Below, in pieces: positions 35,830-50,450 of a stretch of DNA of 64,000 bases. Below the pieces are notes generated by a model. That model did not search any database and was not told where the DNA came from. It worked only from the letters and a program-made list of their open reading frames with translations. Positions within the stretch are counted from its first letter, which is position 1. Each line of letters starts with the position of its first letter. This DNA comes from Ophiodon elongatus (lineage: Eukaryota; Chordata; Actinopteri; Perciformes; Hexagrammidae), in assembly GCA_016806645.1 (NCBI GenBank), contig JACSYO010000571.1:1-64000 (forward strand), read 5' to 3'. The position numbers and the translations under genes are program-made.

Positions 35830-36159
35830 ACTATGGGGGGTGGGGTGGGCAGGCTAACTACTGTAGCTAACGACTGAGCTTCCATGGTGCGGAGCCGTAC
35901 CTCTAACTCACTGAGCCTCGCCCCCACCCTAGCAAACAAACTACACTTATTATCATTATCATTAAGGGAGGCAGAGGAATGGCTAAGCAGGTGACACACT
36001 GAGCAAGGGGGAGAAGGAGAGGGAGAGGAAGAGAAGGCAGTCATCGTAAGCTGCTAAGCTAAAGTACAGTGGCTAACATTAGCAAAAACCAAACAAAGTG
36101 TAAATAAAACTGTAGGATTAAGCGAGAAGCCGCTACAAGAAGGAGGGAGATATTAGGGT
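35830..36159 (-). pseudogene. L2 LINE 5' UTR and ORF1 N-terminus (block 3)
   Basis: Start codon at 36044 on the minus strand. The coiled-coil segment reads ARVGARLSELE, so one Glu has become Gly. The 5' UTR has GCTAACATTAGC like block 2 (block 1 has GCTAACGTTAGC). The frame is broken by the hAT end at 35829 and the UTR is cut by piggyBac on the right. Confidence 0.7.
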
Positions 36160-36163
36160 TTAA
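36160..36163. other. TTAA target site of piggyBac (block 3)
   Basis: TTAA immediately before CCTCGTGTTGTCC, as in blocks 1 and 2. Confidence 0.75.
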
Positions 36164-37929
36164 CCTCGTGTTGTCCTGGGGTCATTCTGACCCCAAATTA
36201 AATATTTTGCCGTCAAAATATGTTTTTTATTCATTAAATGGTCTGAAAATAATGGAGGTTGTTGGATACTATGCTCTTCAAGATTAAAATACATTTTAAG
36301 TCATTTGATTGAATTATGGGTGATTTATTGAATTTAATAACTTCTGTTGTCCTCTGGGGGTCAAAAAGACCCTGCAGCACAAAGTGGTGCAATGGGGCAA
36401 ATTGTCACCCCATACTGCTTTCCAAAACATCTTTGATCTTGGATGTTTGATGTCTGGGGTCAAGCAATGGTTATGACATCAACAACAAAAAACAAACAGG
36501 TCTTTTCTCACAGGTGTTGGAGCATTGTATTTCACATTTTAGAGAGACAGGCAGCACAATGAGGAGGCAGAAGCGCAACACTCCACAGGAGGCTTGTGAG
36601 CTCATTTTAAACTATGTTGGGGAAAGGAATGAGCAGGAGGACAATGCTGAACATGAGGAGGAGGAAGAATCAACTGAGGAGGATTCAGGATCAGAAGAGA
36701 AGGAGAATATTGATGAGGTGATAGATCCAACATACAGACCACATGCTACTTCTTCCTCTGAAGAAGCCCCCACATCGCCCGCTGAAGAAATGGAAGAAGG
36801 GTATGAAGTGAAGGAAAATGATGAACATGATGATGAGGAAGAATATGAGAAAAAGAATTCTGCTCCAGCTGTACCTATGCAGCCACTGCCCCTTGGGCCC
36901 CTCACCCAGCCGCCCCTCCTGGCCCATCACCCAAAAGAAGTAGGTTCAAATTCTGCCCTCGCCAAAGTGATCTCAAAACATCGAAAATGTGCCAAAAATG
37001 CAATGCATATATCTGTAAAGATCACGCCATTACTACCTGCCTCACATGCAACTGAGGGCACATTCAGACTGTTTTTAATCTGAAAAGTTAGTTTTGAAAA
37101 GTGAAATATTTTGGAAATGAATGTTGACATGTTTTATATGTCAGGAAATGAGTTGGAATAAAGTTGACTAAAAAGTTGAAACAGAGAGCTGGGTGATAAT
37201 TTCTACTTAAGGCTTTATAAACACTCAAACCAGACGGGGTCATTTTTGACACGGGAGGACAACAGGTGTTGCTATTAAAAAAATGTAAGCGCTTTAAAAA
37301 CAGCATAATATCTTAACTTTGACATTTACAAGTCTGTGATGATCTATCAACTCATGGGACTCGGATTGTTAACTATAGAATAATTGATGATTTTATTTAT
37401 TTTAACTAAAAAAAAAGGTAAAGGTTCATGTAAATGAGGTCTTAAATTTCAAATGGAATAAATAAATGGTGTTATTGTGTTTGAATGAAGTTGGTATGAA
37501 AGGTGTAACACAGAATTGGGTGAAGTATCCACTTTATATTCTTTAAATAACAGTCAAACCAGACGTGGTCAATTTTGACCCCAGGGGACAAAATGTGTGA
37601 TTATGTGCTGCCATGAGAAAAATGTAAATGATTCAAGAACAGCATCCTCACTAAACTTTGACATGAACCACTATGTGATAGGTCAACTAGTCAAAATAAT
37701 ATAAAGTCAAAATAATTAATTGTTTCATTTAATTTTCACTCAAAAACAGGCTATACTTTTATGTAAACAAGGCCTATTGGCCCTGAATTCCAAAACAAAG
37801 GGAAAAATGTGTGGTAAGGACTGAAGTAAGACTAAAGGTGTAAAACAGAATTGATTGACAATTTATACTAAATGCTTTAAAAAACAGTCAAACAAGGTGG
37901 GGTTATATTAGACCCCAGAGGACCTAAGG
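36164..37929 (+). mobile_element. Internally deleted piggyBac element (block 3)
   Basis: Same element as in blocks 1 and 2, with AATAAA at 37157-37162. In the 333-bp repeat (about 37147-37929) a few bases are missing near 37378, shortening one step to 329 bp. The second hairpin is damaged (GACGTGGTC for GACGGGGTC). The right terminus is followed by TGTA and then satellite from 37934. The non-coding flanks 36164-36558 and 37084-37929 hold no gene. Confidence 0.84.
36559..37083 (+). pseudogene. piggyBac transposase remnant (block 3)
   Basis: Nearly identical to the block 2 remnant, including the QPLPLGPLTQPP linker and the loss of the first Cys of the C-terminal domain (Phe codon). CPCQSD reads CPRQSD. 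A private change gives KKNSAPA in the linker. Core deletion and frame shift are as in block 1. Confidence 0.8.
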
Positions 37930-40900
37930 TGTATGGCCTCTTCCCTGCCGAAACGTATTTTAAGAGCATACAACGTGGAAATGCAGCCTGAAGGCAGAAA
38001 AATGATGAGAACATCATGTATTCATGAAATTAACATGAACCTTGAAAATCTTCTTTTCTGGGAGACTTTATAGAGGGGAATCAAGTAAACTGTGTATTTT
38101 TCAGGAAAATCCACTTTTGGCCTCGAACCAGCCGAAACGTCTTTTCAGACCATAAATACTTAAAATGCAGCTTTAATGCAGAAAAGTGATTAGAACATCA
38201 TTTATTCATGAATATAACATGAACCTTGAAAGTCTGCTTTTCTGGGAGACTTTATAGTGGAAAATCAAGTAAATTGTATTTTTCAACAAAATCCAATTTT
38301 GGCCTCTTCCCTGCCGAAACGTATTTTAAGAGCATACAACGTGGAAATGCAGCCTGAAGGCAGAACAATTATGAGAACATCATGTATTCATGAAATTAAC
38401 ATGAAACTTGAGAGTCTGCTGCTATGCGACAGTGTATTGATGAAAATCAAGTAAACTGTGTATTTTTCAACAAATTCCACTTTTGGCCTCGAAACAGAAG
38501 AAATGTCTTTTCAGACAATAAATACTGAAAATGCACCTTTAAGTCAGAAAAGTGATGAGAACATCATGTATTCATGAAATTAACATGAAACTTGAGAGTT
38601 TGCTCTTCTCGGACAATTCTTTGAGGAAAATCAAGTAAATTGTGTATTTTTCAACAAAATCCACTTTTGGCAACTTCCCAGACAGAAAAATATTTTAAGA
38701 GCATACAATGTGGAAATGCAGCCTGAAGGCAGAAAAGTGATGAGAACATCATGTATTCATTAATATAACATGAACCTTGAAAGTCTGCTGTTCTGGGAGA
38801 CTTTATAGTGGAAAATCAAGTAAACTGTGTATTTGTCAGGAAAATCCACTTTTGGCCTCGACCCAGCCGAAACGTCTTTTCAGACCATAAATACTGAAAA
38901 TGCAGCTTTAAGGCAGAAAAGTGATTAGAACATCATTTATTCATGAATATAATATTAACCTTGAAAATCTTCTGTTCTGGTAGACTTTATAGAGGAAAAT
39001 CAAGTAAACTGTTTATTTTGCAACAAAATCCACTTTTGGCCACTTCCCAGCCTGAAACATCTTTTCAGGCCATAAATACTGAAAATGCAGCTTTAAGTCA
39101 GAAAAGTGATGAGAACATCATGTACTCATGAAATTAACATGAAACTTGAGAGTTTGCTGTTCTCGGACAATTTTTTGAGGAAAATCAAATAAATTGTGTA
39201 TTTTTCAACAAAATCCACTTTTGGCAACTTCCCAGACAGAAAATTATTTTAAGAGCATACAACGTGGAAATGCAGCCTGAAGGCAGAAAAGTGATGAGAA
39301 CATCATGTATTCATTAATATAACATGAACCTTGAAAATCTTCTGTTCTGGGAGACTTTATAGAGGGAAATCAAGTAAACTGTGTATTTTGCAACAAAATC
39401 CAATTTTGGCATCTTCCCAGCCGAAATGTCTTTTCAGACCACAAATACTGAAAATGCGGCTTTAAGGCAGAAAAGTGATGATAACATTATGTATTCATGA
39501 ATATAACATGAACCTTGAAAGTCTGCTGTTCTGGGAGACTTTATAGAGGAAAATCAAGTAAACTGTGTATTTTTCAGCAAAATCCACTTTTGGCCTCGAC
39601 CCAACCGAAACGTCTTTTCAGACCATAAATACTGCAAATGCAGCTTTAAGTCAGAAAAGTGACGAGAACATTATGTATTCATGAATATAACATGAACCTT
39701 GAAAGTCTGCTGTTCTGGGAGACTTTATAGAGGAAAATCAAGTAAACTGTGTATTTTTCAACAAAATCCACTTTGACCCAGCCGAAACGTCTTTTCAGAC
39801 CATAAATACTGAAAATGCAGCTTTAAGGCAGAAAAGTGATTAGAACATCATTTATTCATGAATATAACATGAACCTTGAAAGTCTGCTGTTCTGGGAGAC
39901 TTTATAGAGGAAAATCAAGTAAACTGTGTATTTTGCAACAAAATCCACTTTTGGCATCGACCCAGCCGAAAGGTCTTTTCAGACCAAGAATACTGAAAAT
40001 GCAGCTTTAAGGCAGAAAAGTGATTAGAACATCATTTATTCATGAATATAATATTAACCTTGAAAATCTTCTGTTCTGGTAGACTTTATAGAGGAAAATC
40101 AAGTAAACTGTGTATTTTGCAACAAAATCCACTTTTGGCCACTTCCCAGCCTGAAACATCTTTTCAGGCCATAAATACTGAAAATGCAGCTTTAAGTCAG
40201 AAAAGTGATGAGAACATCATGTATTCATGAAATTAACATGAAACTTGAGAGTTTGCTGTACTCGGACAATTCTTTGAGGAAAATCAAGTAAATTGTGTAT
40301 TTTTCAACAAAATCCACTTTTGGCCTCTTCCCAGCCGAAAAGTCTTTTAAGAGCACACAACATGGAAATGCAGCTTTAAGGCAGAAAAATGATGAGAACA
40401 TCATGTATTCATGAAATTAACATGAACCTTGAAAATCTTCTGTTCTGGGAGACTTTATAGAGGGAAATCAAGTAAACTGTGGATTTTGCAACAAAATCCA
40501 CTTTTGGCCTCTAACCAGCCGAAATGTCTTTTCAGACCATAAATACTGAAAATGCAACTTTAAGGCAGAAAAGTGATGAGAACATTATGTAGTCATGAAT
40601 ATAACATGAATCTTGAAAGTCTGCTGTTCTGGGAGACTTTATAGAGGAAAATCAAGTAAACTGTGTATTTTGCAACAAAATCCACTTTTGGCCTCTACCC
40701 AGCCGAAATGTCTTTTCAGACCATAAATACTGAAAATGCAGCTTTAAGGCAGAAAAGTGATGAGAACATTATGTAGTCATCAATATAACATGAATCTTGA
40801 AAGTCTGCTGTTCTGGGAGACTTTAAAGAGGAAAATCAAGTAAACTGTGTATTTTTCAGCAAAATCCACTTTTGGCCTCTTCCCTGCCGAAACGTATTTT

Positions 40901-43900
40901 AAGAGCATACAACGTGGAAATGCAGCCTGAAGGAAGAAAAATTATGAGAACATCATGTATTCATGAAATTAACATGAAAATTGAGAGTCTGCTGCTCTGC
41001 GACAGTGTATTGATGAAAATCAAGTAAACTGTGTATTTTTCAACAAATTCCACTTTTGGCCTCTAACCAGCCTGAAAGATCTTTTCAGACCATAAATACT
41101 GCAAATGCAGCTTTAAGTCAGAAAAGTGACTTGAACATCATGTATTCATGAAATTAACATGAAATTTTGAAAGTTTGCTTTTCTGGGAAATTCTTTTGAG
41201 GAAAATAAAGTAAAGTGTATTTTTCAGCAAAATCCACTTTTGGCCTCGACCCAGCCGAAACGTCTTTTCAGACCATAAATACTGAAAATGCAGCTTTAAG
41301 GCAGAAAAGTGATTAGAACATCATGTATTTATGAATATAACATGAACCTTGAAAGTCTGCTGTTCTGGGAGACTTTATAGAGGAAAATCAAGTAAACTGT
41401 GTATTTTGAAACAAAATCCACTTTTGGCCTCTTCCCAGCCGAAATGTCTTTTCAGACCATAAATACTGAAAATGCGGCTTTAAGGCAGAAAAGTGATGAT
41501 AACATTATGTATTCATGAATATAACATGAACCTTGAAAGTCGGCTGTTCTGGGAGACTTCATAGAGGAAAATCAAGTAAACTGTGTATTTTGCAACAAAA
41601 TCCACTTTTGGCCTCGAAACAGAAGAAACGTCTTTTCAGACCATAAATACTGAAAATGCACCTTTAAGTCAGAAAAGTGATGAGAACATCATGTATTCAT
41701 GAAGATAACATGAACCTTGAAAATCTTCTGTTCTGGGAGACTTTATAGAGGGAAATCAAGTAAACTGTGTATTTTGCAACAAAATCCACTTTTGGCCTCT
41801 ACCCAGCCGAAATGTCTTTTCAGACCATAAATACTGAAAATGCACCTTTAAGGCAGAAAAGTGATGAGAACATTATGTATTCATGAATATAACATGAACC
41901 TTGAAAGTCTGCTGTTCTGGGAGACTTTATAGTGGAAAATCAAGTAAACTGTGTATTTTTCAGGAAAATCCACTTTTGGCCTCGACCCAGCCGAAACGTC
42001 TTTTCAGACCATAAATACTGAAAATGCAGCTTTAAGGCAGAAAAGTGATTAGAACATCATGTATTTATGAATATAACATGAACCTTGAAAGTCTGCTGTT
42101 CTGGGAGACTTTATAGAGGAAAATCAAGTAAACTGTGTATTTTGCAACAAAATCCACTTTTGGCATCGACCCAGCCGAAAGGTCTTTTCAGACCAAGAAT
42201 ACTGAAAATGCAGCTTTAAGGCAGAAAAGTGATTAGAACATCATTTATTCATGAATATAATATTAACCTTGAAAATCTTCTGTTCTGGTAGACTTTATAG
42301 AGGAAAATCAAGTAAACTGTGTATTTTGCAACAAAATCCACTTTTGGCCACTTCCCAGCCTGAAACATCTTTTCAGGCCATAAATACTGAAAATGCAGCT
42401 TTAAGTCAGAAAAGTGATGAGAACATCATGTATTCATGAAATTAACATGAAACTTGAGAGTTTGCTGTACTCGGACTTTGAGGAAAATCAAGTAAATTGT
42501 GTATTTTTCAACAAAATCCACTTTTGGCAACTTTCCAGACAGAAAAATATTTTAAGAGCATACAACGTGGAAATGCAGCCTGAAGGCAGAAAAATGATGA
42601 GAACATCATGTATTCATTAATATAACATGAACCTTGAAAATCTTCTGTTCTGGGAGACTTTATAGAGGGAAATCAAGTAAACTGTGTATTTTGCAACAAA
42701 ATCCACTTTTGGCCTCTAACCAGCCGAAATGTCTTTTCAGACCATAAATACTGAAAATGCAGCTTTAAGGCAGAAAAGTGATGAGAACATTATGTAGTCA
42801 TGAATATAACATGAATCTTGAAAGTCTGCTGCTCTGGGAGACTTTACAGAGGAAAATCAAGTAAACTGTGTATTTTTCAGCAAAATCCACTTTTGGCCTC
42901 TTCCCTGCCGAAACGTATTTTAAGAGCATACAACGTGGAAATGCAGCCTGAAGGAAGAAAAATTATGAGAACATCATGTATTCATGAAATTAACATGAAA
43001 ATTGAGAGTCTGCTGCTCTGCGACAGTGTATTGATGAAAATCAAGTAAACTGTGTATTTTTCAACAAATTCCACTTTTGGCCTCTTCCCAGCCTGAAACA
43101 TCTTTTCAGGACATAAATACTGAAAATGCAGCTTTAAGTCAGAAAAGTGATGAGAACATCATGTATTCATGAAATTAACATGAAACTTGAGAGTCTGCTG
43201 CTCTGCGACAGTGTATTGATGAAAATCAAGTAAACTGTGTATTTTTCAACAAATTCCACTTTTGGCCTCTAACCAGCCTGAAAGATCTTTTCAGACCATA
43301 AATACTGCAAATGCAGCTTTAAGTCAGAAAAGTGACTTGAACATCATGTATTCATGAAATTAACATGAAATTTTGAAAGTTTGCTTTTCTGGGAAATTCT
43401 TTTGAGGAAAATAAAGTAAAGTGTATTTTTCAGCAAAATCCACTTTTGGCCTCGACCCAGCCGAAACGTCTTTTCAGACCATAAATACTGAAAATGCAGC
43501 TTTAAGGCAGAAAAGTGATTAGAACATCATGTATTTATGAATATAACATGAACCTTGAAAGTCTGCTGTTCTGGGAGACTTTATAGAGGAAAATCAAGTA
43601 AACTGTGTATTTTGCAACAAAATCCACTTTTGGCCTCGACCCAGCCGAAAGGTCTTTTCAGACCATAAATACTGAAAATGCAGCTTTAAGGCAGAAAAGT
43701 GATTAGAACATCATTTATTCATGAATATAATATTAACCTTGAAAATCTTCTGTTCTGGTAGACTTTATAGAGGAAAATCAAGTAAACTGTGTATTTTGCA
43801 ACAAAATCCACTTTTGGCCACTTCCCAGCCTGAAACATCTTTTCAGGCCATAAATACTGAAAATGCAGCTTTAAGTCAGAAAAGTGATGAGAACATCATG

Positions 43901-46900
43901 TATTCATGAAATTAACATGAAACTTGAGAGTTTGCTGTACTCGGACAATTCTTTGAGGAAAATCAAGTAAATTGTGTATTTTTCAACAAAATCCACTTTT
44001 GGCAACTTTCCAGACAGAAAAATATTTTAAGAGCATACAACGTGGAAATGCAGCCTGAAGGCAGAAAAATGATGAGAACATCATGTATTCATTAATATAA
44101 CATGAACCTTGAAAATCTTCTGTTCTGGGAGACTTTATAGAGGGAAATCAAGTAAACTGTGTATTTTGCAACAAAATCCACTTTTGGCCTCTAACCAGCC
44201 GAAATGTCTTTTCAGACCATAAATACTGAAAATGCAGCTTTAAGGCAGAAAAGTGATGAGAACATTATGTAGTCATGAATATAACATGAATCTTGAAAGT
44301 CTGCTGTTCTGGGAGACTTTACAGAGGAAAATCAAGTAAACTGTGTATTTTTCAGCAAAATCCACTTTTGGCCTCTTCCCTGCCGAAACGTATTTTAAGA
44401 GCATACAACGTGGAAATGCACCCTGAAGGCAGAACAATTATGAGAACATCATGTATTCATGAAATTAACAAAATGAAAATTGAGAGTCTGCTGCTCTGCG
44501 ACAGTGTATTGATGAAAATCAAGTAAACTGTGTATTTTTCAACAAATTCCACTTTTGGCCTCTTCCCAGCCTGAAACATCTTTTCAGGACATAAATACTG
44601 AAAATGCAGCTTTAAGTCAGAAAAGTGATGAGAACATCATGTATTCATGAAATTAACATGAAACTTGAGAGTCTGCTGCTCTGCGACAGTGTATTGATGA
44701 AAATCAAGTAAACTGTATTTTTCAACAAATTCCACTTTTGGCCTCTAACCAGCCTGAAAGATCTTTTCAGAACATAAATACTGCAAATGCAGCTTTAAGT
44801 CAGAAAAGTGACTTGAACATCATGTATTCATGAAATTAACATGAAATTTTGAAAGTTTGCTTTTCTGGGAAATTCTTTTGAGGAAAATAAAGTAAAGTGT
44901 ATTTTTCAGCAAAATCCACTTTTGGCCTCGACCCAGCCGAAACGTCTTTTCAGACCATAAATACTGAAAATGCAGCTTTAAGGCAGAAAAGTGATTAGAA
45001 CATCATGTATTTATGAATATAACATGAACCTTGAAAGTCTGCTGTTCTGGGAGACTTTATAGAGGAAAATCAAGTAAACTGTGTATTTTGCAACAAAATC
45101 CACTTTTGGCATCGACCCAGCCGAAAGGTCTTTTCAGACCAAGAATACTGAAAATGCAGCTTTAAGGCAGAAAAGTGATTAGAACATCATTTATTCATGA
45201 ATATAATATTAACCTTGAAAATCTTCTGTTCTGGTAGACTTTATAGAGGAAAATCAAGTAAACTGTGTATTTTGCAAGAAAATCCACTTTTGGCCACTTC
45301 CCAGCCTGAAACATCTTTTCAGGCCATAAATACTGAAAATGCAGCTTTAAGTCAGAAAAGTGATGAGAACATCATGTATTCATGAAATTAACATGAAACT
45401 TGAGAGTTTGCTGTACTCGGACAATTCTTTGAGGAAAATCAAGTAAATTGTGTATTTTTCAACAAAATCCACTTTTGGCAACTTTCCAGACAGAAAAATA
45501 TTTTAAGAGCATACAACGTGGAAATGCAGCCTGAAGGCAGAAAAATGATGAGAACATCATCATGTATTCATTAATATAACATGAACCTTGAAAATCTTCT
45601 GTTCTGGGAGACTTTATAGAGGGAAATCAAGTAAACTGTGTATTTTGCAACAAAATCCACTTTTGGCCTCTAACCAGCCGAAATGTCTTTTCAGACCATA
45701 AATACTGCAAATACAGCTTTAAGTCAGAAAAGTGACTTGAACATCATGTATTCATGAAATTAACATGAAATTTTGAAAGTTTGCTTTTCTGGGAAATTCT
45801 TTTGAGGAAAATAAAGTAAAGTGTATTTTTCAGCAAAATCCACTTTTGGCCTCGACCCAGCCGAAACGTCTTTTCAGACCATAAATACTGAAAATGCAGC
45901 TTTAAGGCAGAAAAGTGATTAGAACATCATGTATTTATGAATATAACATGAACCTTGAAAGTCTGCTGTTCTGGGAGACTTTATAGAGGAAAATCAAGTT
46001 AACTGTGTATTTTGCAACAAAATCCACTTTTGGCCTCTTCCCAGCCGAAATGTCTTTTCAGACCATAAATACTGAAAATGCGGCTTGAAGGCAGAAAAGT
46101 GATGATAACATTATGTATTCATGAATATAACATGAACCTTGAAAGTCTGCTGTTCTGGGAGACTTTATAGAGGGAAATCAAGTAAACTGTGTATTTTGCA
46201 ACAAAATCCACTTTTGGCCTCTACCCAGCCGAAATGTCTTTTCAGACCATAAATACTGAAAATGCACCTTTAAGGCAGAAAAGTGATGAGAACATTATGT
46301 ATTCATGAATATAACATGAACCTTGAAAATCTTCTGTTCTGGTAGACTTTATAAAGGAAAATCAAGTAAACTGTGTATTTTTCAGGAAAATCCACTTTTG
46401 GCCTCGACCCAGCCGAAACGTCTTTTCATACCATAAATACTGAAAATGCAGCTTTAAGGCAGAAAAGTGATTAGAACATCATGTATTAATGAATATAACA
46501 TGAACCTTGAAAGTCTGCTGTTCTGGGAGACTTTATAGAGGAAAATCAAGTAAACTGTGTATTTTGCAACAAAATCCACTTTTGGCCACTTCCCAGCCGA
46601 ACATCTTTTCAGGCCATAAATACTGAAAATGCAGCTTTAAGTCAGAAAAGTGATGAGAACATCATGTATTCATGAAATTAACATGAAACTTGAGAGTTTG
46701 CTGTACTCGGACAATTCTTTGAGGAAAATCAAGTAAATTGTTTATTTTTCAACAAAATCAACTTTTGGCCTCTTCCCAGCCGAAACGTCTTTTAAGAGCA
46801 CACAACATGGAAATGCAGCTTTAAGGCAGAAAAATGATGAGAACATCATGTATTCATGAAATTAACATGACACTTGAGAGTTTGCTGTTCTCGGACAATT

Positions 46901-47499
46901 CTTTGAGGAAAATCAAGTAAATTGTGTATTTTTCAACAAAATCCACTTTTGGCAACTTCCCAGACAGAAAAATATTTTAAGAGCATACAACGTGGAAATG
47001 CAGCCTGAAGGCAGAAAAGTGATGAGAACATCATGTATTCATTAATATAACATGAACCTTGAAAATCTGCTGTTCTGGGAGACTTTATAGAGGAAAATCA
47101 AGTAAACTGTGTATTTTGCAACAAAATCCACTTTTGGCCTCGAAACAGAAGAAACGTCTTTTCAGACCATAAATACTGAAAATGCACCTTTAAGTCAGAA
47201 AAGTGATGAGAACATCATGTATTCATGAATATAACATGAACCTTGAAAATCTGCTGTTCTGGGAGACTTTATAGAGGAAAATCAAGTAAACTGTGTATTT
47301 TGCAACAAAATCCACTTTTGGCCTCTACCCAGCCGAAATGTCTTTTCAGACCATAAATACTGAAAATGCACCTTTAAGGCAGAAAAGTGATGAGAACATT
47401 ATGTATTCATGAATATAACATGAACCTTGAAAGTCTGCTGTTCTGGGAGACTTTATAGAGGAAAATCAAGTAAACTGTGTATTTTTCAGCAAAATCCAC

Positions 47500-50450
47500 T
47501 TTTGGCCTCGACCCAGCCGAAACGTCTTTTCAGACCATAAATACTGAAAATGCAGCTTTAAGGCAGAAAAGTGATTAGAACATCATGTATTTATGAATAT
47601 AACATGAACATTGAAAGTCTGCTGTTCTGGGAGACTTTATAGAGGAAAATCAAGTAAACTGTGTATTTTGAAACAAAATCCACTTTTGGCATCGACCCAG
47701 CCGAAAGGTCTTTTCAGACCAAGAATACTGAAAATGCAGCTTTAAGGCAGAAAAGTGATTAGAACATCATTTATTCATGAATATAATATTAACCTTGAAA
47801 ATCTTCTGTTCTGGTAGACTTTATAGAGGAAAATCAAGTAAACTGTGTATTTTGCAACAAAATCCACTTTTGGCCACTTCCCAACCTGAAACATCTTTTC
47901 AGGCCATAAATACTGAAAATGCAGCTTTAAGTCAGAAAAGTGATGAGAACATCATGTATTCATGAAATTAACATGAAACTTGAGAGTTTGCTGTACTCGG
48001 ACAATTCTTTGAGGAAAATCAAGTAAATTGTATATTTTTCAACAAAATCCACTTTTGGCAACTTCCCAGACAGAAAAATATTTTAAGAGCATACAACGTG
48101 GAAATGCAGCCTGAAGGCAGAAAAATGATGAGAACATCATGTATTCATTAATATAACATGAACCTTGAAAATCTTCTGTTCTGGGAGACTGTATAGAGGG
48201 AAATCAAGTAAACTGTGTATTTTGCAACAAAATCCACTTTTGGCCTCTAACCAGCCGAAATGTCTTTTCAGACCATAAATACTGCAAATGCAGCTTTAAG
48301 GCAGAAAAGTGATGAGAACATTATGTAGTCATGAATATAACATGAATCTTGAAAGTCTGCTGTTCTGGGAGACTTTACAGAGGAAAATCAAGTAAACTGT
48401 GTATTTTTCAGCAAAATCCACTTTTGGCCTCTTCCCTGCCGAAACGTATTTTAAGAGCATACAACGTGGAAATGCACCCTGAAGGCAGAACAATTATGAG
48501 AACATCATGTTTTCATGAAATTAACAAAATGAAAATTGAGAGTCTGCTGCTCTGCGACAGTGTATTGATGAAAATCAAGTAAACTGTATTTTTCAACAAA
48601 TTCCACTTTTGGCCTCTTCCCAGCCTGAAACATCTTTTCAGGACATAAATACTGAAAATGCAGCTTTAAGTCAGAAAAGTGATGAGAACATCATGTATTC
48701 ATGAAATTAACATGAAACTTGAGAGTCTGCTGCTCTGCGACAGTGTATTGATGAAAATCAAGTAAACTGTGTATTTTTCAACAAATTCCACTTTTGGCCT
48801 CTAACCAGCCGGAAAGATCTTTTCAGACCATAAATACTGCAAATGCAGCTTTAAGTCAGAAAAGTGACTTGAACATCATGTATTCATGAAATTAACATGA
48901 AATTTTGAAAGTTTGCTTTTCTGGGAAATTCTTTTGAGGAAAATAAAGTAAAGTGTATTTTTCAGCAAAATCCACTTTTGGCCTCGATCCAGCCGAAACG
49001 TTTTTTCAGACCATAAATACTGAAAATGCAGCTTTAAGGCAGAAAAGTGATTAGAACATCATGTATTTATGAATATAACATGAACCTTGAAAGTCTGCTG
49101 TTCTGGGAGACTTTATAGAGGAAAATCAAGTAAACTGTGTATTTTGCAACAAAATCCACTTTTGGCCTCTTCCCAGCCGAAACGTCTTTTAAGAGCACAA
49201 AACTGGAAATGCAGCTTTAAGGCAGAAAAGTGATGAGAACATCATGTATTCATGAAATTAACATGAAACTTGAGAGTTTGCTGTTCTGGGACAATTCTTT
49301 GAGGAAAATCAAGTAAATTGTGTATTTTTCAACAAAATCCACTTTTGGCAACTTCCCAGACAGAAAAATATTTTAAGAGCATACAACGTGGAAATGCAGC
49401 CTGAAGGCAGAAAAGTGATGAGAACATCATGTATTCATTAATATAACATGAACCTTGAAAATCTTCTGTTCTGGGAGACTTTATAGAGGGAAATCAAGTA
49501 AACTGTGTATTTTGCAACAAAATCCACTTTTGGCCTCTAACCAGCCGAAATGTCTTTTCAGACCATAAATACTGAAAATGCGGCTTTAAGGCAGAAAAGT
49601 GATGATAACATTAATTATTCATGAATATAACATGAACCTTGAAAGTCTGCTGTTCTGGGAGACTTTATAGAGGAAAATCAAGTAAACTGTGTATTTTGCA
49701 ACAAAATCCACTTTTGGCATCGACCCAGCCGAAATGTCTTTTCAGACCATAAATACTGAAAATGCAGCTTTAAGGCAGAAAAGTGATGATAACATTAATT
49801 ATTCATGAATATAACATGAACCTTGAAAGTCTGCTGTTCTGGGAGACTTTATAGAGGAAAATCAAGTAAACTGTGTATTTTGCAACAAAATCCACTTTTG
49901 GCCTCTACCCAGCCGAAATGTCTTTTCAGACCATAAATACTGAAAATGCAGCTTTAAGGCAGAAAAGTGATGAGAACATTATGTAGTCATGAATATAACA
50001 TGAATCTTGAAAGTCTGCTGTTCTGGGAGACTTTACAGAGGAAAATCAAGTAAACTGTGTATTTTTCAGCAAAATCCACTTTTGGCCTCTTCCCTGCCGA
50101 AACGTATTTTAAGAGCATACAACGTGGAAATGCAGCCTGAAGGAAGAAAAATTATGAGAACATCATGTATTCATAAAATTAACATGAAACTTGAGAGTCT
50201 GCTTCTCTGCGACAGTGTATTGATGAAAATCAAGTAACCTGTGTATTTTTCAACAAATTCCACTTTTGGCCTCTTCCCAGCCTGAAACATCTTTTCAGGA
50301 CATAAATACTGAAAATGCAGCTTTAAGTCAGAAAAGTGATGAGAACATCACGTATTCATGAAATTAACATGAAATTTTGAAAGTTTGCTTTTCTGGGAAA
50401 TTCTTTTGAGGAAAATAAAGTAAAGTGTATTTTTCAGCAAAATCCACTTT
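47500..50450. repeat. Segment duplicated at about 56.5-59.5 kb (shift 9,032 bp)
   Basis: Monomer order and marker variants recur at 9,032-9,033 bp, equal to 49 monomers. Markers include AATGCACCCTGAAGGCAG and ATTAACAAAATG (near 48473 and 57505) and CTCGATCCAGCC (near 48982 and 58017). Inside, the monomers near 49.2 kb and 58.2 kb differ, so single units were replaced after duplication. The same AATGCACCCTG variant also occurs near 44418. Confidence 0.8.
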
